Assembly (NCBI GenBank): GCA_958451915.1
Contig: CAUDRX010000023.1
Span: 1 to 18,892, forward strand
Origin: an uncultured Peptococcaceae bacterium
GTDB lineage: Bacteria; Bacillota; Peptococcia; Peptococcales; Peptococcaceae
Direction: 5' to 3'
Length of the DNA: 18,892 nt
The position numbers and the translations under genes were made by a program. Positions 6,275-13,020 of this stretch are shown in pieces (the stretch's first letter is position 1; each line of letters begins with the position of its first letter). The notes under the pieces are model-generated. The model was given only the letters and a program-made list of their open reading frames with translations. It was not told where the DNA came from and did no database searches.

Positions 6275-7111
6275 TCAGCCGCGGCAGATCTTTTCCACCC
6301 AAGCAGGGGTCGTCTCATATTCCACAGCGCTCTCATCGCGCTCCAGGGCAGCGATGACCGCCAGTTCCTCATCCGACAGCGTAAAATCGAACACATCCAG
6401 ATAAGCCTCCAGCGCTTCCGGCGAAGCCGCGTTCACCACAACGGCCACATCCTGCTGGATCTGCCAGCGCAGGAGCACCTGTTCCACACGCTTGCCATTG
6501 GCTGCAGCGATCTCCCGCAGCACCGATTCTGTGAGCAGTCCCAGCTTATTCTGGGCAAACGGCCCGCGCGCCACACCCTTGATCTCCTGACGGCGCAGAT
6601 AGTTCATCAGGTCCGGACGCTGGCGGTACGGGTGCCGCTCGAACTGCGCCACCTGCGGACGCTCGCGGTCATGGATGACCAGATCCGCGAGACGGTCGGC
6701 TGCAAAATTGCAGACCCCGATGGCCCCGACCAGGCCTTCTTCCCGCAGCTCTGTAAGCGCGCGCCAGGCACCAAAAACATCATTATAAGGAAACTGCAGC
6801 GTCAAAAGGTCGATATAGTCGACCCCTAACCGATCCAGTGAACGCTTGCAGCCTTCTTTCGCCTTTTCATAAGTCGTATTGCTGACCGAGAGCTTGGTCG
6901 AGATGAAAACGTCCCGGCGCGAAACATCGCTCTGCCGCACAGCACGCCCGACGGCGCCTTCATTGTGATAGGCCTGGGCAGTGTCAATGAAACGATAGCC
7001 CAGATCGAGCGCTTCGCGCACCATGCGTTCGCAGTCCTCTTCTTCCATCATGCTGGTGCCAATGCCCAGTACCGGCATCTCTACACCGTTGTTCAAGATC
7101 ACGGTCCTCAT
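6275..7111 (-). CDS. Aldo/keto reductase family protein with substituted catalytic histidine
   Basis: This 278-residue (beta/alpha)8 oxidoreductase has typical AKR length. Landmarks are GVEMPVLGIGT near the N-terminus, FIDTAQAYHNE with catalytic Asp43 and Tyr48, and ISTKL with Lys73. Where the family has the fourth catalytic residue in DLYLIH, this protein reads DLLTLQFPYNDV, putting Gln106 in place of His. The C-terminal NADPH-binding strand, usually IPKS, reads VVNAAS. Carbonyl reduction by the standard mechanism may thus be weakened or altered; the substrate is unknown. ATG 7111 is preceded by AAGGAG at a long spacing of 11 bases. It is probably a single-gene unit with its own promoter and terminator. 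Confidence 0.87.
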   Translation of the reverse strand: MRTVILNNGVEMPVLGIGTSMMEEEDCERMVREALDLGYRFIDTAQAYHNEGAVGRAVRQSDVSRRDVFISTKLSVSNTTYEKAKEGCKRSLDRLGVDYIDLLTLQFPYNDVFGAWRALTELREEGLVGAIGVCNFAADRLADLVIHDRERPQVAQFERHPYRQRPDLMNYLRRQEIKGVARGPFAQNKLGLLTESVLREIAAANGKRVEQVLLRWQIQQDVAVVVNAASPEALEAYLDVFDFTLSDEELAVIAALERDESAVEYETTPAWVEKICRG

Positions 7112-7172
7112 CTTAATGACAACTCCTTATCCTTTTCGACCCCTCGAGTCGTGCAGTCAGCATCTTTTCCTT

Positions 7173-7200
7173 ATTCTACCACGCCATATCGAGAATGCAA
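7173..7200 (-). promoter_or_regulatory. Predicted promoter of the aldo/keto reductase gene
   Basis: Minus strand: -35 TTGCAT (7200-7195), 16-bp spacer, -10 TAGAAT (7178-7173). It lies about 60 bases upstream of the start codon, in the 157-base gap after the alpha/beta hydrolase gene. Confidence 0.55.
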
Positions 7201-7268
7201 GCGTTCCAGCATAAAAGAAGCTCACTTTACGATATTCCCAACAAACCTTCACAATATCTCCACATTTA

Positions 7269-7934
7269 TCATCTGCCAAGCAGCCAGGCGATGCCTCGCG
7301 CCATGCGGCCTGCTGCGTCCTGAAAGTGATTGCCCGCTTCCAGGCGAAAGGCCGTCTCTATCCCCTGGGCGTGGCAATGAGCAGCGAGGCGCTCCGTCAC
7401 CACCTGCCCTTCGCGCATCAGAGGATGGCGTGTGCGGCGTTCTTTGTCTCCGATGGAAAGATAGAGCGCTTCCGGAACGCCCGCAAAATCATGGCTGCAA
7501 ACATAGTCTGCCAGTCCCGGATACCAGAAGGAACCACTGGCACTGGCCGCACGTGTGAACCGCGCCGTCTCATAGAGCGTCATAAAAGCAAAGAGCCCGG
7601 CCAGAGAATAGCCCGCCACACCGCGCCAGCAGGGCGGCGCCGAGAGCATTACTTCGACCCGCGGCAGCATCGTCTCTGTGAGCCAGCGCGCAAACGCCGC
7701 GCCTCGGCCTGCAAAAGGCGCGCTTTCCTGCCCGATCCCCGCTGCCGGCCAGGGCGTGAGATCGCTGTTCCAGTCAAAACCCGTCACCGTTACGAGCGTG
7801 TGCGCCGGCACCCCTGCAAGCTGCGCCTGCACTGCATCCACGGCCTCCGGCATCGTCACGAGCACCACGAGGGGCGCACCTGCCGGCCCTGGCGAAACGG
7901 CTACGCTGCGCCCGCAGTCTGTGAAACCTTTCAT
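7269..7934 (-). CDS. Alpha/beta hydrolase (Fes/IroE-like esterase family)
   Basis: The protein has 221 residues from ATG 7934, chosen because AGGAGG lies seven bases upstream; an upstream in-frame extension to 7985 has no ribosome site. The nucleophile elbow is GYSLAG with Ser110, the probable acid is in SIGDKE (near residue 168), and the histidine is His203 in GNHF, completing an esterase-type triad. DWNSDLTPWPA near residues 54-64 resembles a motif of small uncharacterised esterases related to siderophore or acyl esterases. There is no signal peptide, so it is cytoplasmic. The substrate is not identifiable. Its promoter is back-to-back with that of the divergent aminopeptidase gene. Confidence 0.83.
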   Translation of the reverse strand: MKGFTDCGRSVAVSPGPAGAPLVVLVTMPEAVDAVQAQLAGVPAHTLVTVTGFDWNSDLTPWPAAGIGQESAPFAGRGAAFARWLTETMLPRVEVMLSAPPCWRGVAGYSLAGLFAFMTLYETARFTRAASASGSFWYPGLADYVCSHDFAGVPEALYLSIGDKERRTRHPLMREGQVVTERLAAHCHAQGIETAFRLEAGNHFQDAAGRMARGIAWLLGR

Positions 7935-7957
7935 CGTGTTCCCTCCTCTTTTCTCCC

Positions 7958-7985
7958 ATGATACACCCTTTATCCACAGATGCAA
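7958..7985 (-). promoter_or_regulatory. Predicted promoter of the alpha/beta hydrolase gene
   Basis: Minus strand: -35 TTGCAT (7985-7980), 16-bp spacer, -10 TATCAT (7963-7958). Its -35 box is only four bases from the -35 box of the divergent aminopeptidase promoter. Confidence 0.6.
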
Positions 7986-7989
7986 CCCC

Positions 7990-8018
7990 TTGCGCCGCCA
8001 TGCAAAAACACGTATGCT
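7990..8018 (+). promoter_or_regulatory. Predicted promoter of the M18 aminopeptidase gene
   Basis: -35 TTGCGC (7990-7995), 17-bp spacer, -10 TATGCT (8013-8018). The leader would be short, about 22 nt. Confidence 0.58.
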
Positions 8019-8047
8019 AGAGAAAAAACGATGAAAGGACGTTTCCT

Positions 8048-9298
8048 ATGGATACTCAAGCCTTTTTCTCCTATATGCACACCGCTCTCACACCCTATCA
8101 TGCCGCCCGCAACAGCAACGACATACTCGTGAGTCACAGCTTTCAGCCCCTGTCCGCAGACGCTGAATGGCACCTCGTGCCAGGCGGCCGCTACGTGGTC
8201 ATGCTCGACGATGGCAGCAACCTCGCCTTTGTGTTGCCTCAGACCACGCCATGCGGTTTCCATCTCGTCTGTGCGCACAATGACTCTCCGGCGCTGCGCC
8301 TGAAACCACAGCCTGAGCTCGTGCGCGAGGGCATGACAATGCTCAACATCGAAGTCTACGGCGGGCCGATCCTCTCCACTTGGCTCGACCGGCCGCTGGC
8401 CATCGCCGGCCGGCTCTATTTCCGCAACGACGCAGACTGGCTGCATCCGCTGAGCCCGCTCGTCGCGCTGCCGGAGACGGTGACGGTCCCTTCGCTGGCG
8501 GCACACATGAAACGCGGCGACGACCCGATCAACCCGCAAAAAGAACTGCTCGCCCTCTGGGGAAGCACAGATGCGCCTGCCCTCAGCGCACGCCTCTGTG
8601 CAGCCGCCGGCCCTGATCTCTCAGAAGAGGATCTGCTCGCCCACGAGCTCTACCTCGTGAGCGCTGAAACACCATCCATCCTCGGGGCCGAAGGTGACCT
8701 CTATGCCGCCAGCCGCATCGACAACCTCGCCAACGCTTACGCCGGCACCTGCGCCCTCTGCGACTGCAGCCCGCGCGACCATATCGCCGTTTTCGCCAGT
8801 TTCCAGCACGAAGAGATCGGCAGCCACACACGCCAGGGAGCTGCCTCGCAGACCCTCAGCCGTTTTCTCAGCCGCATTGCCCGCACCCTCGGGATGGATC
8901 CCGATGCACTCCGCGCCGAAAGTCTCATCCTGAGCTGTGACCAGGCCCACGCTGCCCATCCCAACCATCCGGAAAAGGCCGATCCCGTGCTGCGACCTCG
9001 CCTCGGCGCCGGCCCCGTGCTCAAGCTCGCTGCCAGCCACAGCTACGCCACCACACCACGCGGCGAAGCCGTTTTCCGCGCCCTCTGCGACCGCGAAGGC
9101 ATCTCTTACCAGTATTTTACCAACCGTGCCGATATGCGCGGCGGCTCTACCATCGGTCCCATCGCCGAAGTCGCCAGCGGCATCGAAGCCATCGACATCG
9201 GCAGCCCCATGCTCGCCATGCATAGCATCCGTGAACTCGCGAACCTGCGCGACCAGGCTGCCATGCAGCAGCTGATGACCGCCTTTTTAAGCGTCTGA
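8048..9298 (+). CDS. M18-family aminopeptidase
   Basis: This 416-residue cytosolic di-zinc peptidase removes N-terminal residues, with acidic ones preferred in the family. The family metal ligands are visible in order: CAHNDSP (His77, Asp79), SRIDN (bridging Asp, near 221), HEEIGS (general-base Glu and ligand Glu, near 256), SCDQAHA (near 297-303) and AMHSIRE (His392). Length fits the bacterial M18 type (about 415-430). ATG 8048 has AAAGGA eight bases upstream. It is monocistronic: own promoter, divergent from the esterase gene, and ended by a hairpin. Confidence 0.92.
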   Translation: MDTQAFFSYMHTALTPYHAARNSNDILVSHSFQPLSADAEWHLVPGGRYVVMLDDGSNLAFVLPQTTPCGFHLVCAHNDSPALRLKPQPELVREGMTMLNIEVYGGPILSTWLDRPLAIAGRLYFRNDADWLHPLSPLVALPETVTVPSLAAHMKRGDDPINPQKELLALWGSTDAPALSARLCAAAGPDLSEEDLLAHELYLVSAETPSILGAEGDLYAASRIDNLANAYAGTCALCDCSPRDHIAVFASFQHEEIGSHTRQGAASQTLSRFLSRIARTLGMDPDALRAESLILSCDQAHAAHPNHPEKADPVLRPRLGAGPVLKLAASHSYATTPRGEAVFRALCDREGISYQYFTNRADMRGGSTIGPIAEVASGIEAIDIGSPMLAMHSIRELANLRDQAAMQQLMTAFLSV

Positions 9299-9303
9299 AC
9301 GAC

Positions 9304-9348
9304 AAACGCCATGATACAGCACCAGCCGTATCATGGCGTTCTTTTTTC
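9304..9348 (+). terminator. Rho-independent terminator after the M18 aminopeptidase
   Basis: AAACGCCATGATAC (9304-9317) pairs with GTATCATGGCGTT (9328-9340), then C and six T. It may also slow converging minus-strand transcription, though the T-run on that side is weak. Confidence 0.9.
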
Positions 9349-9766
9349 ATTCCTGCACCACATAGCGCCTGCTCCCCAGTGACAACCCTGTGAAGAAAGC
9401 CGTCACATACAACAGCATCAGTGTCTCGCTCACAAAGGTGAGCAGCCGCAGGAGCACCGCCGCGGTCGCCTCTCCAGGCACAAACCCGCTCGATGCCAAA
9501 AACGGCAGACCCGCATAGAGCACCAGCAGCATCACAAAGACCACGAGCTGCACCGCGACATGGCCATAGTCCCGGTAGAACAACCCACCACAGCAGACCC
9601 CGGCCAAAAGCACCAGAAATGCCACGCAGAATGCCTGCAGCCCAAACACATAGGCCGGCGGCACGAGCATTGTCTCGAGCGGCTCCCATTCAGCCAGGTA
9701 CGCACTGACCCAGCAGGCTGAAAGGAGCAGGCAGACCGCAGCGAAAAGGCGGATCCCCTTTTTCAT
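9347..9766 (-). CDS. Small hypothetical membrane protein (four predicted helices)
   Basis: The protein has 139 residues and I do not recognise it. It begins with a basic MKKGIR followed by a hydrophobic stretch (about residues 7-24). Three more hydrophobic segments follow, near 38-60, 70-90 and 103-127, with a basic SRR near the C-terminus, suggesting an integral membrane protein of four helices. ATG 9766 is preceded by AGGAG eight bases upstream, and a promoter-like sequence lies upstream, supporting a real gene. It sits alone between the converging aminopeptidase gene and ilvA, and context suggests no function. Confidence 0.72.
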   Translation of the reverse strand: MKKGIRLFAAVCLLLSACWVSAYLAEWEPLETMLVPPAYVFGLQAFCVAFLVLLAGVCCGGLFYRDYGHVAVQLVVFVMLLVLYAGLPFLASSGFVPGEATAAVLLRLLTFVSETLMLLYVTAFFTGLSLGSRRYVVQE

Positions 9767-9821
9767 CGCTCATTCTCCTTTCTTTTCAACGTATCGTCCG
9801 TCTCTCATACATCTTGCTATC

Positions 9822-9850
9822 ATCTTAGCAAATCTCCGCAGCCATCGCAA
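9822..9850 (-). promoter_or_regulatory. Predicted promoter of the small membrane protein gene
   Basis: Minus strand: -35 TTGCGA (9850-9845), 17-bp spacer, -10 TAAGAT (9827-9822), about 55 bases from the start codon. Confidence 0.5.
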
Positions 9851-9890
9851 ACGATCGCAAAAGAGTTTAATAAAAGTTTACACTCATAAC

Positions 9891-9937
9891 AAAACAGCGC
9901 CGCTCCGACCGTCACGAAAACGGCCGAAGCGGCGCTG
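9891..9937 (-). terminator. Rho-independent terminator of ilvA
   Basis: In the minus direction CAGCGCCGCTtCGgCCG pairs with CGGtCGgAGCGGCGCTG and is followed by TTTTG (plus-strand A at 9891-9894). It directly follows the ilvA stop at 9944. Confidence 0.85.
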
Positions 9938-9943
9938 ATCACA

Positions 9944-11164
9944 TCAATACTGACGCTGGATCTCAAAGCCGTGGTCTTCGAGTGCTTTGATGATCTGTGC
10001 CACATGCTCGTGACCATTGGTCTCAGCAGTGACCTCGAGGACGACGCGGTTGAAACGGTCCTTTGCTTTGAACTGGTTATGGTCGAGGCCGATGATGTTG
10101 GCGCGCTGATCGGCGAGGATCTTTGCGATCAGGAGCATCTGCCCCGGCGCATCCGGCAGCTCCACGCTGAAAGCGAAGATACGCCCGCTGGTAACGAGCC
10201 CGGAGCGGATCATCGAGGAGATCGTGACCATATCGATGTTGCCGCCGCTGATGACACAGCCAACTTTCTTGTTGCAGCTGTTGAGATGGCGCAATGCCGC
10301 AAATGGCAGTGCGCCGGAAGCTTCGGCAACGAGTTTGTGCTTTTCAAGGAGGAGCAGCACCGCTTCCATGATCTCCGTCTCATTAACGGTGATGATACCA
10401 TCGACATACTTCTGCACGATGCCAAAAGTCGTCTCGCCGACTTCACCGACCGCGACCCCTTCGGCACAGGTGCTGACCTTAGACAGCGGAGTCACACGCC
10501 CGCGTTCCAGCGAAAGCTTCATGCTGGCAGCGCCTTCCGGTTCTACACCGGTGATGCGGATGTCAGGCTTCATCGCCTTTGCCGCCAGTGCAACACCACT
10601 GATGAGCCCGCCGCCGCCGACCGGCACGAGGATCTCATCGAGGTCTGGATGCTCAGCGAGCATCTCCAGTGCGATCGTCCCCTGACCGCAGAGCACACCG
10701 TAATCATCATAGGCATGGACAAAGAGTCCGCCCGTTTCGACCGCCACTTCCAGTGCCTTGCGATAGGACTGGTCATAGTTTTCACCATGGATGACGACGT
10801 TGGCGCCTTTTTCCTGGGCGCTCTTGATCTTGATCAGCGGCGTGACCTCCGGCATGATGATCGTGCATGGGCAGCCGAAATGCTGTGCCGCATACGCAAC
10901 GCCCTGGGCATGGTTACCCGCCGATGCGGTGACGATGCCATTGGCCCGTTCCTCTTCCGAGAGCTGAGAGATGCGGTTATAGGCCCCGCGGATCTTAAAG
11001 CTGCCCGTCTTCTGCAGGTTTTCCGGCTTGATGAAGACATCGTTGCCATATTCCTGCGAAAAATAATTGCTGTAGATCATTGGCGTGTCAGCAACAACAC
11101 CGCGCAGACGATCTGCGGCTTTCTGGATCTCACTCAAATGTTTTTCTAATGCACCATCAACCAT
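9944..11164 (-). CDS. ilvA: Threonine ammonia-lyase (threonine dehydratase) with ACT domain
   Basis: This 406-residue fold-type II PLP enzyme converts threonine to 2-oxobutanoate and ammonia, for isoleucine synthesis or threonine catabolism. PLP-lysine Lys57 is in TGSFKIRGAYN, the ring-contact loop SAGNHAQG is near 81-88, and the phosphate-binding glycines VGGGG are near 185. Residues about 330-406 form one ACT-like domain (FSVELPDAPGQMLLIAKILA). This gives the medium-length form, between catabolic TdcB (about 330) and the two-ACT biosynthetic IlvA (about 510). ATG 11164 has GGGGG eight bases upstream. There are no isoleucine-valine genes nearby, so a degradative or standalone role is possible. 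Promoter and terminator are its own; no T-box motif is seen in its short leader. Confidence 0.92.
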   Translation of the reverse strand: MVDGALEKHLSEIQKAADRLRGVVADTPMIYSNYFSQEYGNDVFIKPENLQKTGSFKIRGAYNRISQLSEEERANGIVTASAGNHAQGVAYAAQHFGCPCTIIMPEVTPLIKIKSAQEKGANVVIHGENYDQSYRKALEVAVETGGLFVHAYDDYGVLCGQGTIALEMLAEHPDLDEILVPVGGGGLISGVALAAKAMKPDIRITGVEPEGAASMKLSLERGRVTPLSKVSTCAEGVAVGEVGETTFGIVQKYVDGIITVNETEIMEAVLLLLEKHKLVAEASGALPFAALRHLNSCNKKVGCVISGGNIDMVTISSMIRSGLVTSGRIFAFSVELPDAPGQMLLIAKILADQRANIIGLDHNQFKAKDRFNRVVLEVTAETNGHEHVAQIIKALEDHGFEIQRQY

Positions 11165-11209
11165 GGTTCATGCCCCCTTATCTGTTCTGTCAATGCTCAA
11201 GTTGACTAC

Positions 11210-11239
11210 AGTATAACACAGGCCTGCAAATATGCGCAA
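11210..11239 (-). promoter_or_regulatory. Predicted promoter of ilvA
   Basis: Minus strand: -35 TTGCGC (11239-11234), 18-bp spacer, -10 TATACT (11215-11210). The leader would be about 40 nt, leaving the structured region upstream outside the ilvA transcript. Confidence 0.62.
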
Positions 11240-11272
11240 GACTTTGTATCACGCTGTAATAATCGATCCATC

Positions 11273-11283
11273 TGTTATATAAT
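11273..11283 (+). promoter_or_regulatory. Promoter-like element in front of the structured region
   Basis: TATAAT at 11278-11283, overlapping an extended form TGT-TATATA (11273-11281). The -35 match (CTGTAA, 11254-11259) is weak. It points into the hairpin-rich stretch 11296-11533. Confidence 0.42.
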
Positions 11284-11284
11284 A

Positions 11285-11545
11285 AGAATCTTTTAGGCGA
11301 TTATATCGCCCGGATCGCTTGCAAAATAGTCATAAAAAGACTATTATCATAGCATGTACCAAAGACATCTTTATGATGCCTTTGGCACACATCTGAGACA
11401 TTTTGTTGTTAACGGCGGGCCGCCTACCCGCCGGTCAACTTCTCCGCACACAAACTGTCTCGATCAACAACCTCTGTTCTTGGCAGGCCGCGCAGACTCC
11501 AATCCCCCCGTATGTGTGTCTGCGCGGCCTGTCGCTTTTCCCGTG
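11285..11545 (+). ncRNA. Candidate structured non-coding RNA (unknown class)
   Basis: No protein gene is supportable, yet at least five stems follow one another. (1) GGCGAT-TAT-ATCGCC at 11296-11310. (2) AATAGTC / GACTATT at 11325-11345. (3) CCAAAGaCATC / GATGcCTTTGG at 11359-11385, extended by ATGT/ACAT to 11354-11392. (4) GGCGGG / CCCGCC at 11414-11432, enclosed by GTTG/CAAC and by GAGACA (11395-11400) / TGTCTC (11456-11461). (5) A 16-bp stem at 11482-11497 / 11518-11533 with a 20-base C-rich loop, then GCTTTT. The block lies between the ilvA promoter and the rnmV promoter, so it is in neither leader. Plus orientation is favoured by the TATAAT element at 11278 and the final strong hairpin, but the minus strand is possible. 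I do not match it to tmRNA, SRP RNA, 6S RNA, RNase P or a T-box. Confidence 0.45.
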
Positions 11546-11553
11546 AACAAACG

Positions 11554-11582
11554 TTGTCACAGCCTGCCATTAACGGTATAAT
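11554..11582 (+). promoter_or_regulatory. Strong predicted promoter of the rnmV-rsmA operon
   Basis: -35 TTGTCA (11554-11559), 17-bp spacer, -10 TATAAT (11577-11582), nearly full consensus. Transcription would start about 30 bases upstream of the rnmV start codon. Confidence 0.8.
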
Positions 11583-11618
11583 ATACCACAAGTAAGATGA
11601 CAGGATCAGGTGAAAGAT

Positions 11619-12185
11619 ATGAAAAAGCACATCAAAGAGATCATCGTCGTAGAGGGCAAGGACGACGTCAGCGCCGTGCGCCGCGCCGTCGACGCCACCA
11701 TCCTCACGACCAGCGGCATGGGATTGGAGCAGCGCCGCCTGCGTGAGATCGCAGCGCTCGCTGCGCGTCAGGGAGCGATCATCCTCACCGATCCCGACGT
11801 GCCCGGGACCCGCATCCGCAACCGCGTCACCGAAGTGGTGCCGGATGCCAAGCAGGCGTTCATCGCCCGCAAGGATGCCCGCCATCCCGTGACTGGCAAA
11901 GTCGGCGTAGAATACGCCTCACCGGCAGCCATCGCCTGCGCCCTTGAGAAAGCCTATGCCACCACCGAAGACGCCCCCGCGCGCTACACCATGAGCGATC
12001 TCATGCGCTGGGGCCTGGCCGGCCGCGCCGACGCAAAAGCCCGGCGCGAGCGCTTCTGTGAGATCCTGCATCTGGGACACGCCAACAGCAAAGCCCTGCT
12101 CAAACGGCTCAACGGCTTTGCCCTGGAAGAAGGCATTATCGCCGATGCCCTGGCACAACTGGAGGAAGACCATGAACCTCAATGA
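11619..12185 (+). CDS. rnmV: Ribonuclease M5
   Basis: This 188-residue Toprim-domain endonuclease matures the 5' and 3' ends of 5S rRNA precursors in Bacillota. The N-terminal IKEIIVVEGKDD carries catalytic Glu12, and LTDPDVPG carries the Asp58-x-Asp60 pair, the Toprim metal site. TSGMG and GVEYASPAAI are also typical of the family. Start: ATG 11619 gives MKKHIKEI and has AGGTGA just upstream; a GTG at 11610 in frame is less likely because it overlaps that site. The 3' end overlaps rsmA by 14 bases, the usual rnmV-rsmA pairing of the phylum. Confidence 0.93.
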   Translation: MKKHIKEIIVVEGKDDVSAVRRAVDATILTTSGMGLEQRRLREIAALAARQGAIILTDPDVPGTRIRNRVTEVVPDAKQAFIARKDARHPVTGKVGVEYASPAAIACALEKAYATTEDAPARYTMSDLMRWGLAGRADAKARRERFCEILHLGHANSKALLKRLNGFALEEGIIADALAQLEEDHEPQ

Positions 12186-13020
12186 TCGTTTAAAACATCA
12201 TCACATCACATTAAAAAAACAATATGGGCAAAATTTTCTCAGCGATCCCGCCCTGCTGGACCGTATCGCCGACGTCTGTGACTGGCAGCCTGGCGACATG
12301 GCGCTGGAGATCGGCCCCGGCGCCGGCACGCTGACCCGCGCCATCGCCCGCCGCGCCAGCCAGGTGCTCTCGATCGAGATCGACCAACGGCTGGCGCCGC
12401 TCCTGGAAGAAACCCTTTCCGGCTGCGAAAACGTCCGCCTCTTCTTTGGCGATGCTCTAAAGACCGATCTCGATGCCCTCATGCGTTCTGAACTGGATTG
12501 GGAAGGCCCTTACAAGCTTGTCGCCAATCTGCCTTACTACATCACCACCCCACTGATCATGCATGTGCTCGAAGACTGCGCCCGTGTCGACGAGCTTGTG
12601 ATCATGGTGCAGAAAGAAGTCGGCGAACGGCTCACCGCTGCACCGGGCAGCAAGGCTTACGGCGCTGTCACCGTGATGGTGCAGTACGCCGCCCGGGTCG
12701 AACGCGCCTTCGATGTCGGCCGCCGTGCCTTCACGCCGCCGCCGGAAGTAGATTCGACCATTCTCCATCTCCTGCCTTACGCAAAACGGCCTCATCAGGC
12801 GAAAAATGATGCCACCCTCCGCCGTGTGGTCAAAGCTGCCTTCAGCCAGCGCCGCAAGACACTGCGCAACAGTCTCCAGAGTCTGGGCTGCGACAAGGCC
12901 CTCATCACCCGCTGCCTGACGGCCTGCGGCATCGAAGACGGCCGCCGCGCCGAGACGCTTTCTGTGGCAGAGTTCGTGGCTCTGGCCGACGTTTTTTATG
13001 AAGAAGGAGGCATCCAATGA
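12172..13020 (+). CDS. rsmA: 16S rRNA (adenine1518/1519-N6)-dimethyltransferase
   Basis: This 282-residue SAM-dependent enzyme (KsgA) dimethylates two adjacent adenines in the 3' terminal helix of 16S rRNA, a late step in small-subunit assembly. Motifs: KKQYGQNFL (15-23), SAM-binding EIGPGAGTLT (46-55), EID acidic residue, catalytic NLPYYITTP (from 119), QKEVGERL, and the C-terminal FTPPPEVDS and FSQRRKTLRNSL. ATG 12172 has GGAGG six bases upstream, within the end of rnmV. The stop overlaps the next start (ATGA, 13017-13020). Confidence 0.95.
   Translation: MNLNDRLKHHHITLKKQYGQNFLSDPALLDRIADVCDWQPGDMALEIGPGAGTLTRAIARRASQVLSIEIDQRLAPLLEETLSGCENVRLFFGDALKTDLDALMRSELDWEGPYKLVANLPYYITTPLIMHVLEDCARVDELVIMVQKEVGERLTAAPGSKAYGAVTVMVQYAARVERAFDVGRRAFTPPPEVDSTILHLLPYAKRPHQAKNDATLRRVVKAAFSQRRKTLRNSLQSLGCDKALITRCLTACGIEDGRRAETLSVAEFVALADVFYEEGGIQ

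Larger units (their letters stand above)
11165..11618. other. 454-base intergenic region between ilvA and rnmV
   Basis: It contains, in order, the ilvA leader and promoter (to 11239), a promoter-like element at 11273-11283, the hairpin series at 11296-11533, the rnmV promoter at 11554-11582 and a short leader. Short open frames here lack ribosome sites and are interrupted by the stems, so I treat the region as non-coding. Confidence 0.75.

Noticed and set aside
7935..7985. Longer start for the alpha/beta hydrolase at 7985
   Set aside because: The added residues would cover the predicted promoter and the AGGAGG ribosome site that fits the ATG at 7934.
11165..11560. T-box or other known riboswitch controlling ilvA
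   Set aside because: No T-box antiterminator consensus is seen on the minus strand, and the predicted ilvA promoter lies downstream of the structured block, leaving a leader of only about 40 nt.
11354..11581. Short plus-strand open frame of 75 codons in the structured region
   Set aside because: It has no ribosome site, spans several strong hairpins and the rnmV promoter, and shows no protein-like composition.
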